Of a stretch of 64,000 nucleotides of DNA, positions 21,123 through 31,501 are shown piece after piece. Positions within the stretch are counted from its first letter, which is position 1. Each line of letters begins with the position of its first letter. The DNA comes from Ochromonas danica (lineage: Eukaryota > Sar > Chrysophyceae > Chromulinales > Chromulinaceae): the NCBI GenBank assembly GCA_015146655.1, contig VKHL01000116.1, forward strand, positions 26,774 to 90,773, in the 5' to 3' direction. A model generated the notes under the pieces. That model saw nothing but the letters and a program-made list of their open reading frames with translations. It made no database searches and had not been told where the DNA came from. The translations under genes were made by a program, and so were the position numbers.

Positions 21123-23896
21123 ATGGCCGAGATCATTGCCGAGGTAAGTGGATTTCACTGTTCCAGAAGACGTCCAGCAGCTAATGACCTCGCCACTGCC
21201 CGTAGGAAAACGTAAACGGCGCAATCGAGAGTCAAGGTTTCGATGCACAGCTGCTCGAGGCCGTGCGCAGACAGATCGAATACTACTTCAGCAAAGAGAA
21301 TCTGGCCAACGACAAGTACCTCTCCTCGCAGATGGATGCACAGATGTCTGTGCCCATTGCCACTGTCATGAAGGTAAGCACCATTCAACTAGTGCACTTG
21401 CTAAGTCTTCATATGACCTGTTGCCGCTTGTGTTTGCAGTTCGCGAAGCTGAAGGCGCTGACCCAAGACGAGGCTGTCGTGAAGGCTGCCCTCGTGGACT
21501 CCTCCGTCACTGTGGTGGAGGATCGTCTCAAAGCCAACCTCAAGTCTGTGGGGCGCAGCACGATCATCTTGCGTGAGCTGCCCACCGACTCCACTGAGGA
21601 GGAGGTGCGCGAAATCTTCAACTACCCTGGCTGCAAGAACATTGTCTCTCTTCGCAGCGATATCGGTGACACATGGTTTGTGGTCATGGACACCGAGGAG
21701 GATGCCAAGGATACAATCATTGCTTTGCGCGTTAATAAGCGCTTATTTCGCGGCCATCCATTGAAGGCGCGCTTGAAGACCGAGGCGGTGGTGCGCTCTT
21801 ACTTCCCCACCAACGTCCCAACGGTGCCCACTCCTATCTTTCCCATCATGCAACCCTTCCCTATCCTTCCTACCCCTGGGATGGACGTGCTGATGCCTTA
21901 CTACGTGCCTCATTATAATGGAGAGTTGGGCGGACCTGTTCCTCCAGAAGGAGCGGAAGGTGCCGCTACCGAGGGTGTGCAACCTGCTGAGGGAATCGCT
22001 GTTGAAGGCGGTGCTGGAGGACGCAGAGGCTATGGTCGTGAGCACGGAAAAGGCAACGGCGGAAAGTCTGGCGCCTCGAAGGGAGAGCGACCTCCTCGCC
22101 GCACAAACTCGGCTGGAGAGGGCAACGGAAACAGGCGAAACAATCGCGAGGGTGGGAACCGCGAGAAGAAAACCAACAATGCTGCCACTACCACTTCTTC
22201 GAGCTCTACTGAGGAGGTGCCAGCTATTGAAGTGAACGCAGTTACCTTCCCCCCGCTGGGTAACAGCAACAGTCCAACTGCTGCCGACAAGCCCATCCCA
22301 GTGGCAGGATATACTGAACCCTTCCAACGCTACTCTGTGGATGAGATCATCGCCATTGTTCGAGGGATTAAGGACGCTAGACTGCCAGAGGGTATCAGCC
22401 CCGAGGCCCATCTTGTGGCCATGACCCCTGAGATCAACCAGGATCTTCTTAAGAGACAGCGCACCTTCACAATCGATGAGACTCGCGAGCAGCTCCGATT
22501 AGGTCGCCCTGTTATGCGCGATGCAATTCTGCCCGGCGCGGTGGACTATCGCTCGATGATGTTTGGCGATTGCGCTACCCCCTCCGGCCCTGCCCCTACC
22601 CAACGCCCAAGTGGAGAGACCGCAGTTCCCGCCAAAAACGGCAGCTCTGCTTCATCAGAACCTGTCGCTGCTGCTGAAACTGTTCAAAAGGCTGCTGAGA
22701 TTCCTGAAGTGGCCGTGGAGGATATCCACGCCGCCATTACATCTCCTGGACGCACAATCTCTGCTGCAACGTGGGCTGCCATGGTCCGCTCATCAGCCAA
22801 CACTGTTCCCTCAACTTCTGCAGAAAACTTCCCTCCTCCGGCACCAACCGGCTCATCCGCCACATCCCCGCCACCTGCTGCAACACAGCCAGTCAAGACA
22901 AAATCTCCCAGCAAGGGCTCGGGAAAGTCTCGTGAAAACAAGAACCACCGCCGAGAGGCTGCTAACGCTCAGCCAGTCGAACAGGTACACAATATATCTA
23001 GTTGATTAGACCAGTGATGTGCTTGTAGCAATGTGAAGTGAAGATTTCTTAATAGTGTCTTGAGCAGTGCAATTCGCCTGTTTCCTGAGAGTTAACGCAA
23101 ATTGTATTCGTACTGTCTGATCCCTGTTGCTGCTGACTATATTATATATACGCATGTGCTTAATTGCGACGTGAAATCAAGTCTGACCTTCGTGTGTTTA
23201 TATTTTCCAGGCGACCTCCACAACAGAGACAAGTAACAATGTCCACTCCGATGCTGTCCCAGCAGTCGGAAATGAGCAGAACAACCAGGAGAACGGTGCT
23301 AACAATGCAGATCAGACTGTGGAAGGTGCTGCTTGGGGTGGAAAGGCCTCCTTTGCTAATGTAAGTATCCTGTGACGAGTTCGTTGTTGTTATTGTCATG
23401 TTCGTTGCTGTTTATGGCTGATGATGAAAACCGATATCGTAATTCACTTTGACGATTCATTTAACAACTCCAATTGATCCACTTGAAGCCGTGATCACAC
23501 CCTTCTCTGTTGTATTAAATGTGATGGAGCGAATATGTTATATGAGGGGGCTGATGATGAGAAACGATGTCGTGACTCTCTGTGACGAATCCATTAACAA
23601 CTCCAATTGATCCACTTGAAGCCCCCAGTCTCTTCCCTGTCTGTTGTTATGAATCTTGCTATTAGATATTTGGCTAGTGAATTTCTCATGATTCGTTGTT
23701 TATGGTGTGTTAGGTATTGAAAGCTGCAGGCGAAGCCGAACCTCCTGTTCCTACTACTAAACCCGTTTCAACAACAAAGCCTCGCTCTTCCTCCCACTCT
23801 TCTGGCACAGGAAAGAGCAATGGAAAGAAGGGTAGTGGCATGGATGGTGATGTGTGGGCCAAAGAGACTCTTCCTGCGTTGCCTGCTGAGAAGTGA
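21123..23896 (+). CDS. LARP4: LARP4-like La-related RNA-binding protein
   Basis: Five exons, 21123-21143, 21206-21373, 21440-22984, 23211-23360 and 23714-23896, give 688 aa. The La motif (residues about 18-100) reads RRQIEYYFSKENLANDKYL, then QMSVPIATVMKFAKLKAL, and is followed by an RRM (TIILRELPTDSTEEEVREIF). The La motif and RRM together match animal LARP4/4B, which bind poly(A) and PABP and stabilise mRNAs. The remainder is Gly/Arg-rich (RRGYGREHGKGNGG) and Ser/Pro-rich disordered sequence. The short C-terminal exons end in WAKETLPALP. Intron 4 carries a duplicated structured element, treated separately. It is divergent from WARS1. Confidence 0.88.
23414..23492 (+). ncRNA. Candidate C/D-box-like snoRNA, copy A
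   Basis: 79 nt inside LARP4 intron 4. The terminal stem ATGGCT/AGCCGT encloses a C-box match (ATGATGA) at the 5' end, a degenerate C'-like TGACGA in the middle and TTGA directly before the 3' stem where CTGA would be expected of a D box. Length, stem and intronic position fit a C/D snoRNA. The non-canonical D box is the main weakness. A second copy lies downstream with covarying stem pairs. No target could be assigned. Confidence 0.5.
23546..23626 (+). ncRNA. Candidate C/D-box-like snoRNA, copy B
   Basis: 81 nt in the same intron. It has a 7-bp terminal stem GGGGGCT/AGCCCCC, the same ATGATGA C box, TGACGA and TTGA. The last 30 nt before the 3' stem are identical to copy A while the 5' half differs, as expected of two guides sharing one target region and differing at the other. 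The stem change A-U to G-C and U-G to G-C keeps pairing. Confidence 0.5.
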
Positions 23897-24445
23897 TGAA
23901 GCTTTCTTCTCTTTGCTCTCCAGTGCTGGCGGTTTGTCCAATCCGCGGCGTGTGGATGGTTTGTACAGTCCCGCAGTGTAGTCAGCAGTCTCTCTCCTAC
24001 CTGTGTCAGTGTGTTGTTATAGTGGTCGTGGTGTTAGTCAAGAGTGGAGTATATCATACAAAGCAATCATAATAACTATACTATAAATGAATATACAACA
24101 AAACTATAAATAAATATAATAACAAAATAACTATAAATACTATCATAATAGTCTCTAGAGAGTAGCCAACAGTGTAAACTAGATAAAAAACAAAAAAAGA
24201 CCTCGCATTGCCTACTGGATTGGATTAAATTAATTAATATTAATAAACGAGATAAAACTAAAGATGCAGCTGATAGAATAGCGCGCACAGTGAAACATCT
24301 AGGTGATCAAGAATTGTGAGCAAAACAAAACAATTGACTAGTCTGGTCTAGTCGATAGAGAAGACTATACTGTTACTGTAGGAGGAGCTTGACTTGTGCG
24401 ATGCGATGCGATGGGAAGGCAATTGACAAGCTTGGGAGAGCTAAC
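23897..24445. other. Intergenic, AT-rich, convergent 3' ends
   Basis: AT-rich repetitive sequence with ACTATAAATA words (about 24076-24150) and a short GATGC run (about 24398-24412). No gene is seen. Confidence 0.5.
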
Positions 24446-25951
24446 TTAGCTTTTGGTGGACTGTCTGTGAGGTATCGGCGATGACTGGCTAGGGGACTTC
24501 GAGGCATTATCCGCTGACGCAGACGCAAGAGGAGGAGATGCCTCGAGGCTGCTGTGGCGACGGCGCGCGGGACTTCCCTTGGCAGCCACCGCAGTGGATG
24601 GGCGACGCTTAGGAAGAACGGGCAGTTGAGCGCTATCACCACCGCCAGAGTCAAATGTACGCCTACGATTAACTCCTTTTGTTGGAGAAGCTGCAGAGGA
24701 TTTATTTGCCGTGCCGGGCCGTGAGCCAGAACTAGTGGATGGCGCGGAAGACGTCAGACTGCTGACTGGCACCACCTTGGCCGTTGCTGTGGAGGGACGC
24801 GGTAGCGCGACTAACAATTGCGTCTGCGCGTTTTGTAGCACATCGCGATGAATGCGCTGCAGTGGGTCCACGGCTTGGTCCACAGCGCGCTTCGCTTTGA
24901 TACTCCGTTTGTCAAACTTGCCGGCCTCCCCTCTGTGGGAGAGAACAAAAGAAATAAACAAAGTGCTACACAAGAGGACACATAGGAGTCTGGTTCTTAC
25001 TCGTTGAGCTTGCGCTTGGAGAATCCGGAGAAGAAGCCTTGCTGACCCTTGCGGTAGTGCAGCGTGCCTGTGAGGGAGAGCAAAGTACGCGTTGGCGTCG
25101 GCGGCTGCTTGCGTCCAATTAAGCGACGATAAGCACGATGGTCAACGTTGGCCGTGGTTAGCTCCGCAATGGTAAGGTAGCGACCCCCACTCAGTCGAAC
25201 GCGGCGCTTGCACGCCCAGAACCAAAACCAGCTGCCCATGACGCGGTCGCGCAGGCGGTGCTGCATTTGGAAGGCTGGAAACAGTAGCGCAGGATGCTTC
25301 GCTATGAATCGCGTGAAGCGGTCGATATCCAGCGAGTAGTTGAACTCCAGCGCGTGCAGTTCGGCAGAGATTCTGTGAGCATTCATTAATTCAATTGTTA
25401 GTGAGGAGGTGATGGGGAGGTGAGGGGCAGAGGAAGAGGCACGCACTGTTTAGCTTGCTGGTTGGTCGAAGCCTCGTTGCCATACAGATCGTGAAGCAAG
25501 CCATCAATCTCCTTCGGCGACAGGTTCCCCGTGGCGTCTGTGTCGTACAAGTCGAAGGCGAAAAGCGCTGCGGCACAAACAACAACTCACACAGTCAGTC
25601 GCTCAAGCAGATGGGACCAAGCAGAAGCACTCACTCACCAAGAGTAGCCTGGCTGAGTGTGCAGTAGTTCCAGAAGGAAAGCACGAACTCGCGGAAGTCG
25701 ATCTGGCCGGACTTGTCCTCGTCGAAAATGGAGAAAATGCGTTTTGTGAAGCGGTTGCGCTCCAAGTCCAAGTGGTTCAGCAGCTCGGACAGGCCGATAG
25801 AGCCGCTGCCGTCCACATCGATGACATGGAAAGTCTTGAGGAAGCGCTGCACATCGCCAGGGCGGAGGCAAAGGGCCTCGAACTGCGCCTTGAGAGGAGC
25901 GATGGAGGCGTCCTCGTAGATGGCTTTGCCAGCTGCACTGCACTGGCCCAT
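24446..25951 (-). CDS. Myristoylatable EF-hand protein, paralogue B
   Basis: Four exons, 25951-25639, 25567-25447, 25372-25001 and 24932-24446, give 430 aa. It is a paralogue of the gene at 4171-5767 along its conserved part: start MGQCSAAGK (myristoylation plus Cys), EF loops DVDGSGSIGLSE, DEDKSGQIDFRE and DTDATGNLSPKE, then FIAKHPALLFPAFQMQHRL and a basic KRRVRLSGGRYL segment. Introns 1 and 2 of this gene and its partner do not all coincide. The C-terminal tail differs in sequence but is again Ser-rich with RRRTF, KRRPST and RRRHSS, all basophilic-kinase-like sites. A membrane-attached calcium sensor is inferred. The ATG at 25951 is the first in frame. Confidence 0.8.
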
Positions 25952-26363
25952 CTTTAGTGGCACTGCTTTGGTCACACAGATACTCTAGATATAGGTCGCT
26001 ACTGTATGTAGTCCAGACTGTTCAACAATGTGAGCTGTACTGTATAGACATCGGACATGTCCCTCTGTTAATGTCGTGAGCAGCAGTTGGCGCAATGGGG
26101 TGGAATTAGTAATGAAATACATAATAAATTAAAGAATTACTCAATACGGATGCCACAGTAGACTACAGAAATAGGTCTACATAGACTGTTGTAGTCTATC
26201 AGCCACTTGCCGCCTGCTCTGCAATATTTGTTACATAGCATCAGCTCAAGAACTAACGAACAACTGTGCTAACATGCTTCAGATTCGAAACAGACAGTTA
26301 ACTTCACATATACACAGTAAGATACAATACAATTCCAAAGACTTAAACCACTATCACCTTCAA
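25952..26363. other. Intergenic
   Basis: Upstream region of the EF-hand gene and 3' region of ARL16, AT-rich with TAGTCTA-like words. No gene is seen. Confidence 0.5.
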
Positions 26364-26900
26364 CTAGAGAGACATCATCCAGTCAAGCATGTCGATGGGC
26401 AAGGAGCCCTCCGCGCCATTGCCGCAGACAATATCCAGGCGGCTCCAGGACATGTGGTAGCGGAGGGAGTCGAGAGCCAGGAAGGAGACCGCAGCTCTCT
26501 GGGAAAACACATCTGTCAGATCGGCCTTGTTCAGCACGAGCAGCGCTGGCTTGCCCATCCACAGCTGGCTGTAGGCCGCGCACTCATACAGTTGAGTGAG
26601 CGCAGTGGCCCAGAGGCCCACGTCAGCCATGTCCACCACAAAGACCAGCGCCTGGCAGTCGCCATAGTAGGTTGACCAGCGGGAGGAAATCGCGGCACCA
26701 AGCTCTCGCAACTTGAACCTTTTGCCTTTCCAGGTGAGGTGGACGAGGTCCATGCCGATTGTGGCCTGCGTGGCCATTGTCGAGGCCGGGTGGTCGGCAA
26801 GAGCCTCGCACTCTTTCATCCTCTTAATGAGTAGAGACTTTCCGGATCCCTCTGGACCGATTAGAATGCACTCGATTTCGCCATCCGTAGAACTCGCCAT
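26364..26900 (-). CDS. ARL16: ARL16-like small GTPase
   Basis: Single exon, 178 aa. The P-loop is GPEGSGKS (15-22). The switch II motif is RELGA rather than the DxxGQ of normal ARF proteins, and the guanine motif is NKADL (about 124). The RELG substitution and the segment SSRWSTYYGDCQALVFVVD match ARL16, an atypical ARF-like protein linked in animals to cilia and Golgi traffic. The missing Gln suggests little intrinsic hydrolysis. It has no N-terminal Gly for myristoylation. The role in this organism is unknown. Confidence 0.8.
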   Translation of the reverse strand: MASSTDGEIECILIGPEGSGKSLLIKRMKECEALADHPASTMATQATIGMDLVHLTWKGKRFKLRELGAAISSRWSTYYGDCQALVFVVDMADVGLWATALTQLYECAAYSQLWMGKPALLVLNKADLTDVFSQRAAVSFLALDSLRYHMSWSRLDIVCGNGAEGSLPIDMLDWMMSL

Positions 26901-27086
26901 GAGGCATGCATTAGCTGGACAAAGTGGGGGAGGGCTCTAAACTGCCAGAGTCTGGTCATCTGGCTCTGTCTCTCTATCTGTGCCTCAGTTCTGTGTTGAA
27001 GAAGTGCGAAGGATCAGCCCATCAGCCCATAGCATCAGTGAATCAGTCAATCTCTCTCTCCAGCTCAGTATCTCTCCTCGGCCATC

Positions 27087-27668
27087 ATGCATCATCTCCT
27101 CGCCTCGCTTTGCATTCTTCTCCTCTGTTCTGCTGCTGTGATGGCCTTCTCGCCTTCATCATCGTGGGCTTCAAAGCCTCGGCGATCGGGTTCTGCTTTG
27201 TGCTTGTCGTCCAGCAGTAGCCGACCGAAAGTCTTGCCAGTCGCAGTGGACGTCTTCCTGGGCGATGGATACAAGACCGCTTCTTTGAACTTCTTGCCAC
27301 TCTTTGAGAGCTCAAGCTTCTTCACGGTGACCTATGACGTCCCCTTCGGCCTCAACATCGAGAAGCCGCCGAGAGGCTTCCCAGCGCCTGTGGTCTCGAA
27401 GGACGGGCCCAAGGAGGGCGGGGAGAAGGCGGGAGATGTTCTGCGGGCCACTACGTGCTGGACCCACGGCTTCGAAGCTGCTGGCGCGGCCTCGGACATC
27501 ATGGCCTTCGCTGGCAACATTCGCTGGCGGAAGAGCATCTTCGACTGCACGTCAGCGCCCTGGGAAGAAGTCGTCAAGGCTCTTCAGTCAAACACCTCGG
27601 AGCGCAGCAAGACCGTCACTTTGGTCTTCGAGCGTGAGACCAGTGACGACCCCAAGCCAGAGCAGTGA
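27087..27668 (+). CDS. Plastid-targeted protein of unknown function
   Basis: Single exon, 193 aa. The first 20 residues are a signal peptide (LLASLCILLLCSAAVMA) followed by FSPSSSW, so the cleavage site fits the ASAFAP-type motif of complex red-lineage plastids, and a Ser/Arg-rich transit-like stretch follows. The mature part (about 50-193) has VDVFLGDGYKTASLNFLPLFE and VTYDVPFGLNIEKPP, with no family I recognise. It has no further membrane helix, so it is probably stromal or luminal. It ends in an acidic tail. Confidence 0.75.
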   Translation: MHHLLASLCILLLCSAAVMAFSPSSSWASKPRRSGSALCLSSSSSRPKVLPVAVDVFLGDGYKTASLNFLPLFESSSFFTVTYDVPFGLNIEKPPRGFPAPVVSKDGPKEGGEKAGDVLRATTCWTHGFEAAGAASDIMAFAGNIRWRKSIFDCTSAPWEEVVKALQSNTSERSKTVTLVFERETSDDPKPEQ

Positions 27669-27709
27669 CAAGACATTAATTTAACACACACACGCCATTA
27701 GTCTGTGGT

Positions 27710-29204
27710 CTAGTCGTGCTGCTGACTAGCCCAGACCTTCTGCAGGGTTGCCGGGTTGAGCACTTGCTCCTTGAAGACAGGGCCGTAAGACGAGGTCACG
27801 ACGACTCCTGGAGGCTCGAAGCTGTAATTGCCCGCGCGGAATCGATCCTCAGGATAGAACTTAACGTCCACCCAGCGCCCATTGAAGGAGCGGCCCTTGA
27901 TGGCCGTCACCACCGCCTTGGCGTCCTCCACTGAGGCCATCTCAACAAAGGCGCGGCTGGGCTCCACCTCAGGTGGATAGCCCTCCACGCAGGAGGTGCG
28001 AGGCAAGATGACTGAGCGCACAGTGCCAAAGGTCGCGCACTCAGCGCGGGTGTCTTCTAACAAGTCCACGTAGACTGCATTCGCCTGCAAGTCGGCCAGT
28101 GTGGTCTGGTTGACGAGCCGCACGACCTTCGTGGGGTTGCCAGCCGTCATTAGCTTGAGCTCGCCAGTCATCCACAGGCGATACGTCTCCTCCCATTGGT
28201 AGTGAGACACTCCCGCTATCCCTCCGTCAAACTTGGCAGGCCGCTCGAACTTGAGGTTGAAGCCTTGATAAGGAATGCGATTGAGGTTGAGCAGGTTGGC
28301 CGCCTCCTCGACGGAGCGCAACACGATGAAGGCGAACTTGCCGCTATTCTTCACGACCATCACGGGATTCTCCTGCGCAGAGTTGGACATCCCTGACACA
28401 GCAATCAGACAGAATTAGAACAGAACACACTAGGATAGAATAGAATAGGATAGACAGCAAGATCATCCACACAACTAATACAATACTATCACATAGTATA
28501 GTATATGATAGATATCATAGTATATCACATATAATAGATATCATATATCATATATAATAGTTATCACATAGTATAGTGTAGTGTAGTACATGATAGCATA
28601 TGATGTGCTACCAGTCTATACCTAGCCGATAGAGAGCAGCTCCCAAGAAGTCTTGCAGTCCCTGTTCTGTCATATCAGCTGTACAATTCCCAATGAAGAG
28701 CTCTCTGTATAGTTTGGTGCTGAGGTCGCCCAGCACGGGATGAAGTGACGGGCGCCCCGCAGGCCGCGAGGAGGCCGTCGACTGGCCCTGCCACGGCGAC
28801 ATGTCAGCGTACTTGGAGGCCCGCCCCACCTTGAGAGGAAAGCCCATGAAGGGCAGATTGTTGAGGTTGAGTCCCTTGGCGCAGGCCTCGGCGTCGCGGA
28901 AGTCGATGTACCCGAACTTGTTGCTCACAGTGCAGGAGATGATGGGGTCGGGGTCGTGGGCCCCCACCAGCCTTGCTTGCCGCATGGCGTTGTTGAGGAA
29001 GGAGAGCAAGGCTGCCTCCGTGACATTCGCTGCCTGGATGTTTCCCACGAAAAGGCGCAAATCTTCGCCGCCATGCTTCGAGTCGAAGAAATTGCTTGGC
29101 TTGCCGCCGCGGCGCCCTGGCCGTCCCTCTGAGTCAAACGATCCCTCTCCCCCAAAGTCCTCTACCTCATCCTCTCTTCTGGTTCGCTTCCTGATTGATG
29201 ACAT
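27710..29204 (-). CDS. U2AF2: U2AF large-subunit-like splicing factor
   Basis: Two exons, 29204-28622 and 28392-27710, give 421 aa. A short Arg-rich N-terminus (SIRKRTRREDE) leads to RRM1 (RLFVGNIQAANVTEAAL, then KFGYIDFRDAEA), RRM2 (RELFIGNCTADMTEQGL, then KFAFIVLRSVEEAAN) and a C-terminal UHM-type RRM (VRSVILPRTSC, AFVEMASVEDA, FNGRWVDVKFYPEDRF). The three-RRM order and YPEDRF ending are typical of U2AF65, which binds the 3' splice-site pyrimidine tract. The N-terminal RS region is much shorter than in animals. The intron contains TATCATA simple repeats. Confidence 0.85.
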
Positions 29205-29550
29205 CCTCCACTCTCTATTGTCGCTGTGCCTTCTGCTCTGACACCCTTGATGGCCAGATCTGGAAATCTGGTATTATCTGCACTGTGCAAGACTTGTAAA
29301 TTAGCTATGACCACAACATGTGTTGACTAATATGTAATCTTATTTGGGGCATTAACATTCCATCGAATGATTGCATTGTTGGGCTATGCTTAAAAAGCGA
29401 CGACAAAATTGTTAATGTTTAAACACCAAATACCACTTGACCCTAACCCTAACACATGAGACTGGGCCACTGCATGCTAACTTAGACTGAGCTTTCTTCC
29501 TATTACAACAAGATGTGATGCGATGCGATGCGATGCGATCTTAGCTCTCT
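29205..29550. other. Intergenic with telomere-like and GATGC repeats
   Basis: CCCTAACCCTAAC at 29441-29453 is an interstitial telomere-type repeat, and GATGC pentamers occupy about 29517-29540. No gene is seen. Confidence 0.6.
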
Positions 29551-30522
29551 TCAGATCTCAGGGTCGAGGATGGACTTGATCACTTTGTCATCGCGCGTCT
29601 CAGTGGAGGCTGCCTCGGGCTCGAGGCGGTAAAGGTCATAGACACTGCGCAGGTCTCGCAGATACTCTCGGAAGTCCACGTCTAGTTTAGTTAGCACACC
29701 GCTCGTAGGCTCGTAGACGAAGGCGTGGACGCGAGGCTCGTGGAAGTGCACAGGCGCCGGGACCTCCAAGCCCGCCTCCTCCTCTGCGCGAGTCTTCTGC
29801 ATCAGCTGGTGGGTCTCGATGCGTCTCTTCTGCACCACGGCAGTCTTGAAGATGTTGAGGCACTGCTCGATGACGTTGAGCTCGACCAGTCGGCGGCGGC
29901 GCTGGTGCGTGTCGGGGATGGCGTCGAGCTCGTCGCGGTGCAGGCGGTACGTGTCGCGGATGTGGCGCAACCAGTTCTCCAGAGGACTGCGATGGTCCAT
30001 CATCTCCGTAGCTGCTCGGATGCCACCGCAGTCGTAGTGGCCGCAGACGATGATATGCTTGACGCGAAGGATCTCGACGGCGTACTGCAGCACGGACATG
30101 CAGTTGAAGTCCGTGGAGACCACCTGGTTGGCGATGTTGCGGTGCACGAAGACGCTGCCGGGAGGCTCTCCGATGATCTCGTTGGCAGGCACGCGCGCAT
30201 CGCTGCAGCCAATCCACAGGATCTTCGGAGCGTGTCCTCTCTTGATCTCCTCGAAGAAGTTGGGGTCCTCCAGCTTGATGCGCTCCGTCCAGCGCCTGTT
30301 GGCGTCCATGAGGGAAGGCAAGTCTCGTTCGTCCCACACACCTGGACGATTGAAGTAGTCGTGGTCAATGGACAGGAAGCGGGCAGTCGTGGCGAGGACG
30401 GGCCGCGGCCGCGACAATCGCAAGCCTCGAGTCCACGACGGAGTTATCACAAACACAGCCAGCAAGGCTCGCATGGAGGAAGAAAGCACTCGACTCAAAG
30501 GGGAAGAGAAATTGAACAGCAT
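29551..30522 (-). CDS. Beta-class carbonic anhydrase
   Basis: Single exon, 323 aa from the ATG at 30522; the next in-frame ATG at 30474 is an alternative. Zinc ligands are Cys106 (IGCSDAR), His162 and Cys165 (CGHYDCGG), with the Asp108-Arg110 dyad. These are the hallmarks of active beta carbonic anhydrase, which interconverts CO2 and bicarbonate. The first 50 residues are Ser/Arg-rich without acidic residues (RGLRLSRPRP), suggesting organellar import, perhaps mitochondrial; an internal MRALLAVFVITPSW could instead act as a signal peptide. The insertion near HQRRRRLVELN is common in the algal and fungal forms. A carbon-concentrating role is possible. Confidence 0.92.
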   Translation of the reverse strand: MLFNFSSPLSRVLSSSMRALLAVFVITPSWTRGLRLSRPRPVLATTARFLSIDHDYFNRPGVWDERDLPSLMDANRRWTERIKLEDPNFFEEIKRGHAPKILWIGCSDARVPANEIIGEPPGSVFVHRNIANQVVSTDFNCMSVLQYAVEILRVKHIIVCGHYDCGGIRAATEMMDHRSPLENWLRHIRDTYRLHRDELDAIPDTHQRRRRLVELNVIEQCLNIFKTAVVQKRRIETHQLMQKTRAEEEAGLEVPAPVHFHEPRVHAFVYEPTSGVLTKLDVDFREYLRDLRSVYDLYRLEPEAASTETRDDKVIKSILDPEI

Positions 30523-30763
30523 AGAAGGCGAAAAGGATGAAATAATGCGCAGGATCGCGCAGGCGGATCGAAACAATGAACGGCGATTGACTTGACCATT
30601 TCCTCAGCAGCCACCCCCATTTGGGAATCGGTACAGAATTTCGTGTTCTGCCCTCAAAACTGCCTTCTGAATTCCGAGAAATGGAGAAACTGAGCGACGA
30701 AAACGAAAAGTTGTGTCGTCTCTCAAAAGTGGAAATCCTTCTCGGAAGGTGACTTTCTCTACT

Positions 30764-31240
30764 CTCTACACAAACATCATATGGAACTTGTAATTCATGT
30801 GTGTAACACAGTCTTCTCTACACAAACATCATATGGAACTTGTAATTCATGTGTGTAACACAGTCTTCTCTACACAAACATCATATGGAACTTGTAATTC
30901 ATGTGTGTAACACAGTCTTCTCTATACAAACATCATATGGAACTTGTAATTCATGTGTGTAACACAGTCTTCTCTACACAAACATCATATGGAACTTGTA
31001 ATTCATGTGTGTAACACAGTCTTCTCTATACAAACATCATATGGAACTTGTAATTCATGTGTGTAACACAGTCTTCTCTACACAAACATCATATGGAACT
31101 TGTAATTCATGTGTGTAACACAGTCTTCTCTATACAAACATCATATGGAACTTGTAATTCATGTGTGTAACACAGTCTTCTCTACACAAACATCATATGG
31201 AACTTGTAATTCATGTGTGTAACACAGTCTTCTCTACACA
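30764..31240. repeat. 52-bp minisatellite, nine copies
   Basis: About 9.2 nearly perfect 52-bp units between carbonic anhydrase and threonine deaminase. Copies differ at one position (CTACACAAAC or CTATACAAAC); the order is C C C T C T C T C, so the last part grew as a 104-bp dimer. Flanks 30523-30763 and 31241-31501 hold no gene. Confidence 0.95.
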
Positions 31241-31501
31241 CTGACAGTACAGTACATGTGATACAGTAGGTCTACAACTGGTGGTGCAAGTTGGTGTGAT
31301 CGAGTTGCTTTTGAGTTCCGAGGTCATTCACTGCAACTCGAAAGATCAAAACACAAAGTGTCGGAGGGAACTGCTATTTATTAATTAATTTATCGAATTA
31401 CTGGACTATACCGTTTTCTGCTCTTCCTCTGCAGACAGACAGTGACAGAGAGTATTCTAAATGATCTAAAGTACTCTATCTGGTACAGTAGTGGCTTGGC
31501 A

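Noticed and set aside
22985-23210. LARP4 intron 3 as a third snoRNA
   Set aside because: GTGATGT and CTGA are present, but no terminal stem joins them.
29725-30540. Long plus-strand frame opposite carbonic anhydrase
   Set aside because: It is the antisense shadow of a GC-rich coding exon with clear catalytic motifs on the other strand.
30764-31240. CRISPR-like regular repeat
   Set aside because: Units are contiguous 52-bp repeats with no unique spacers, in a eukaryotic genome.
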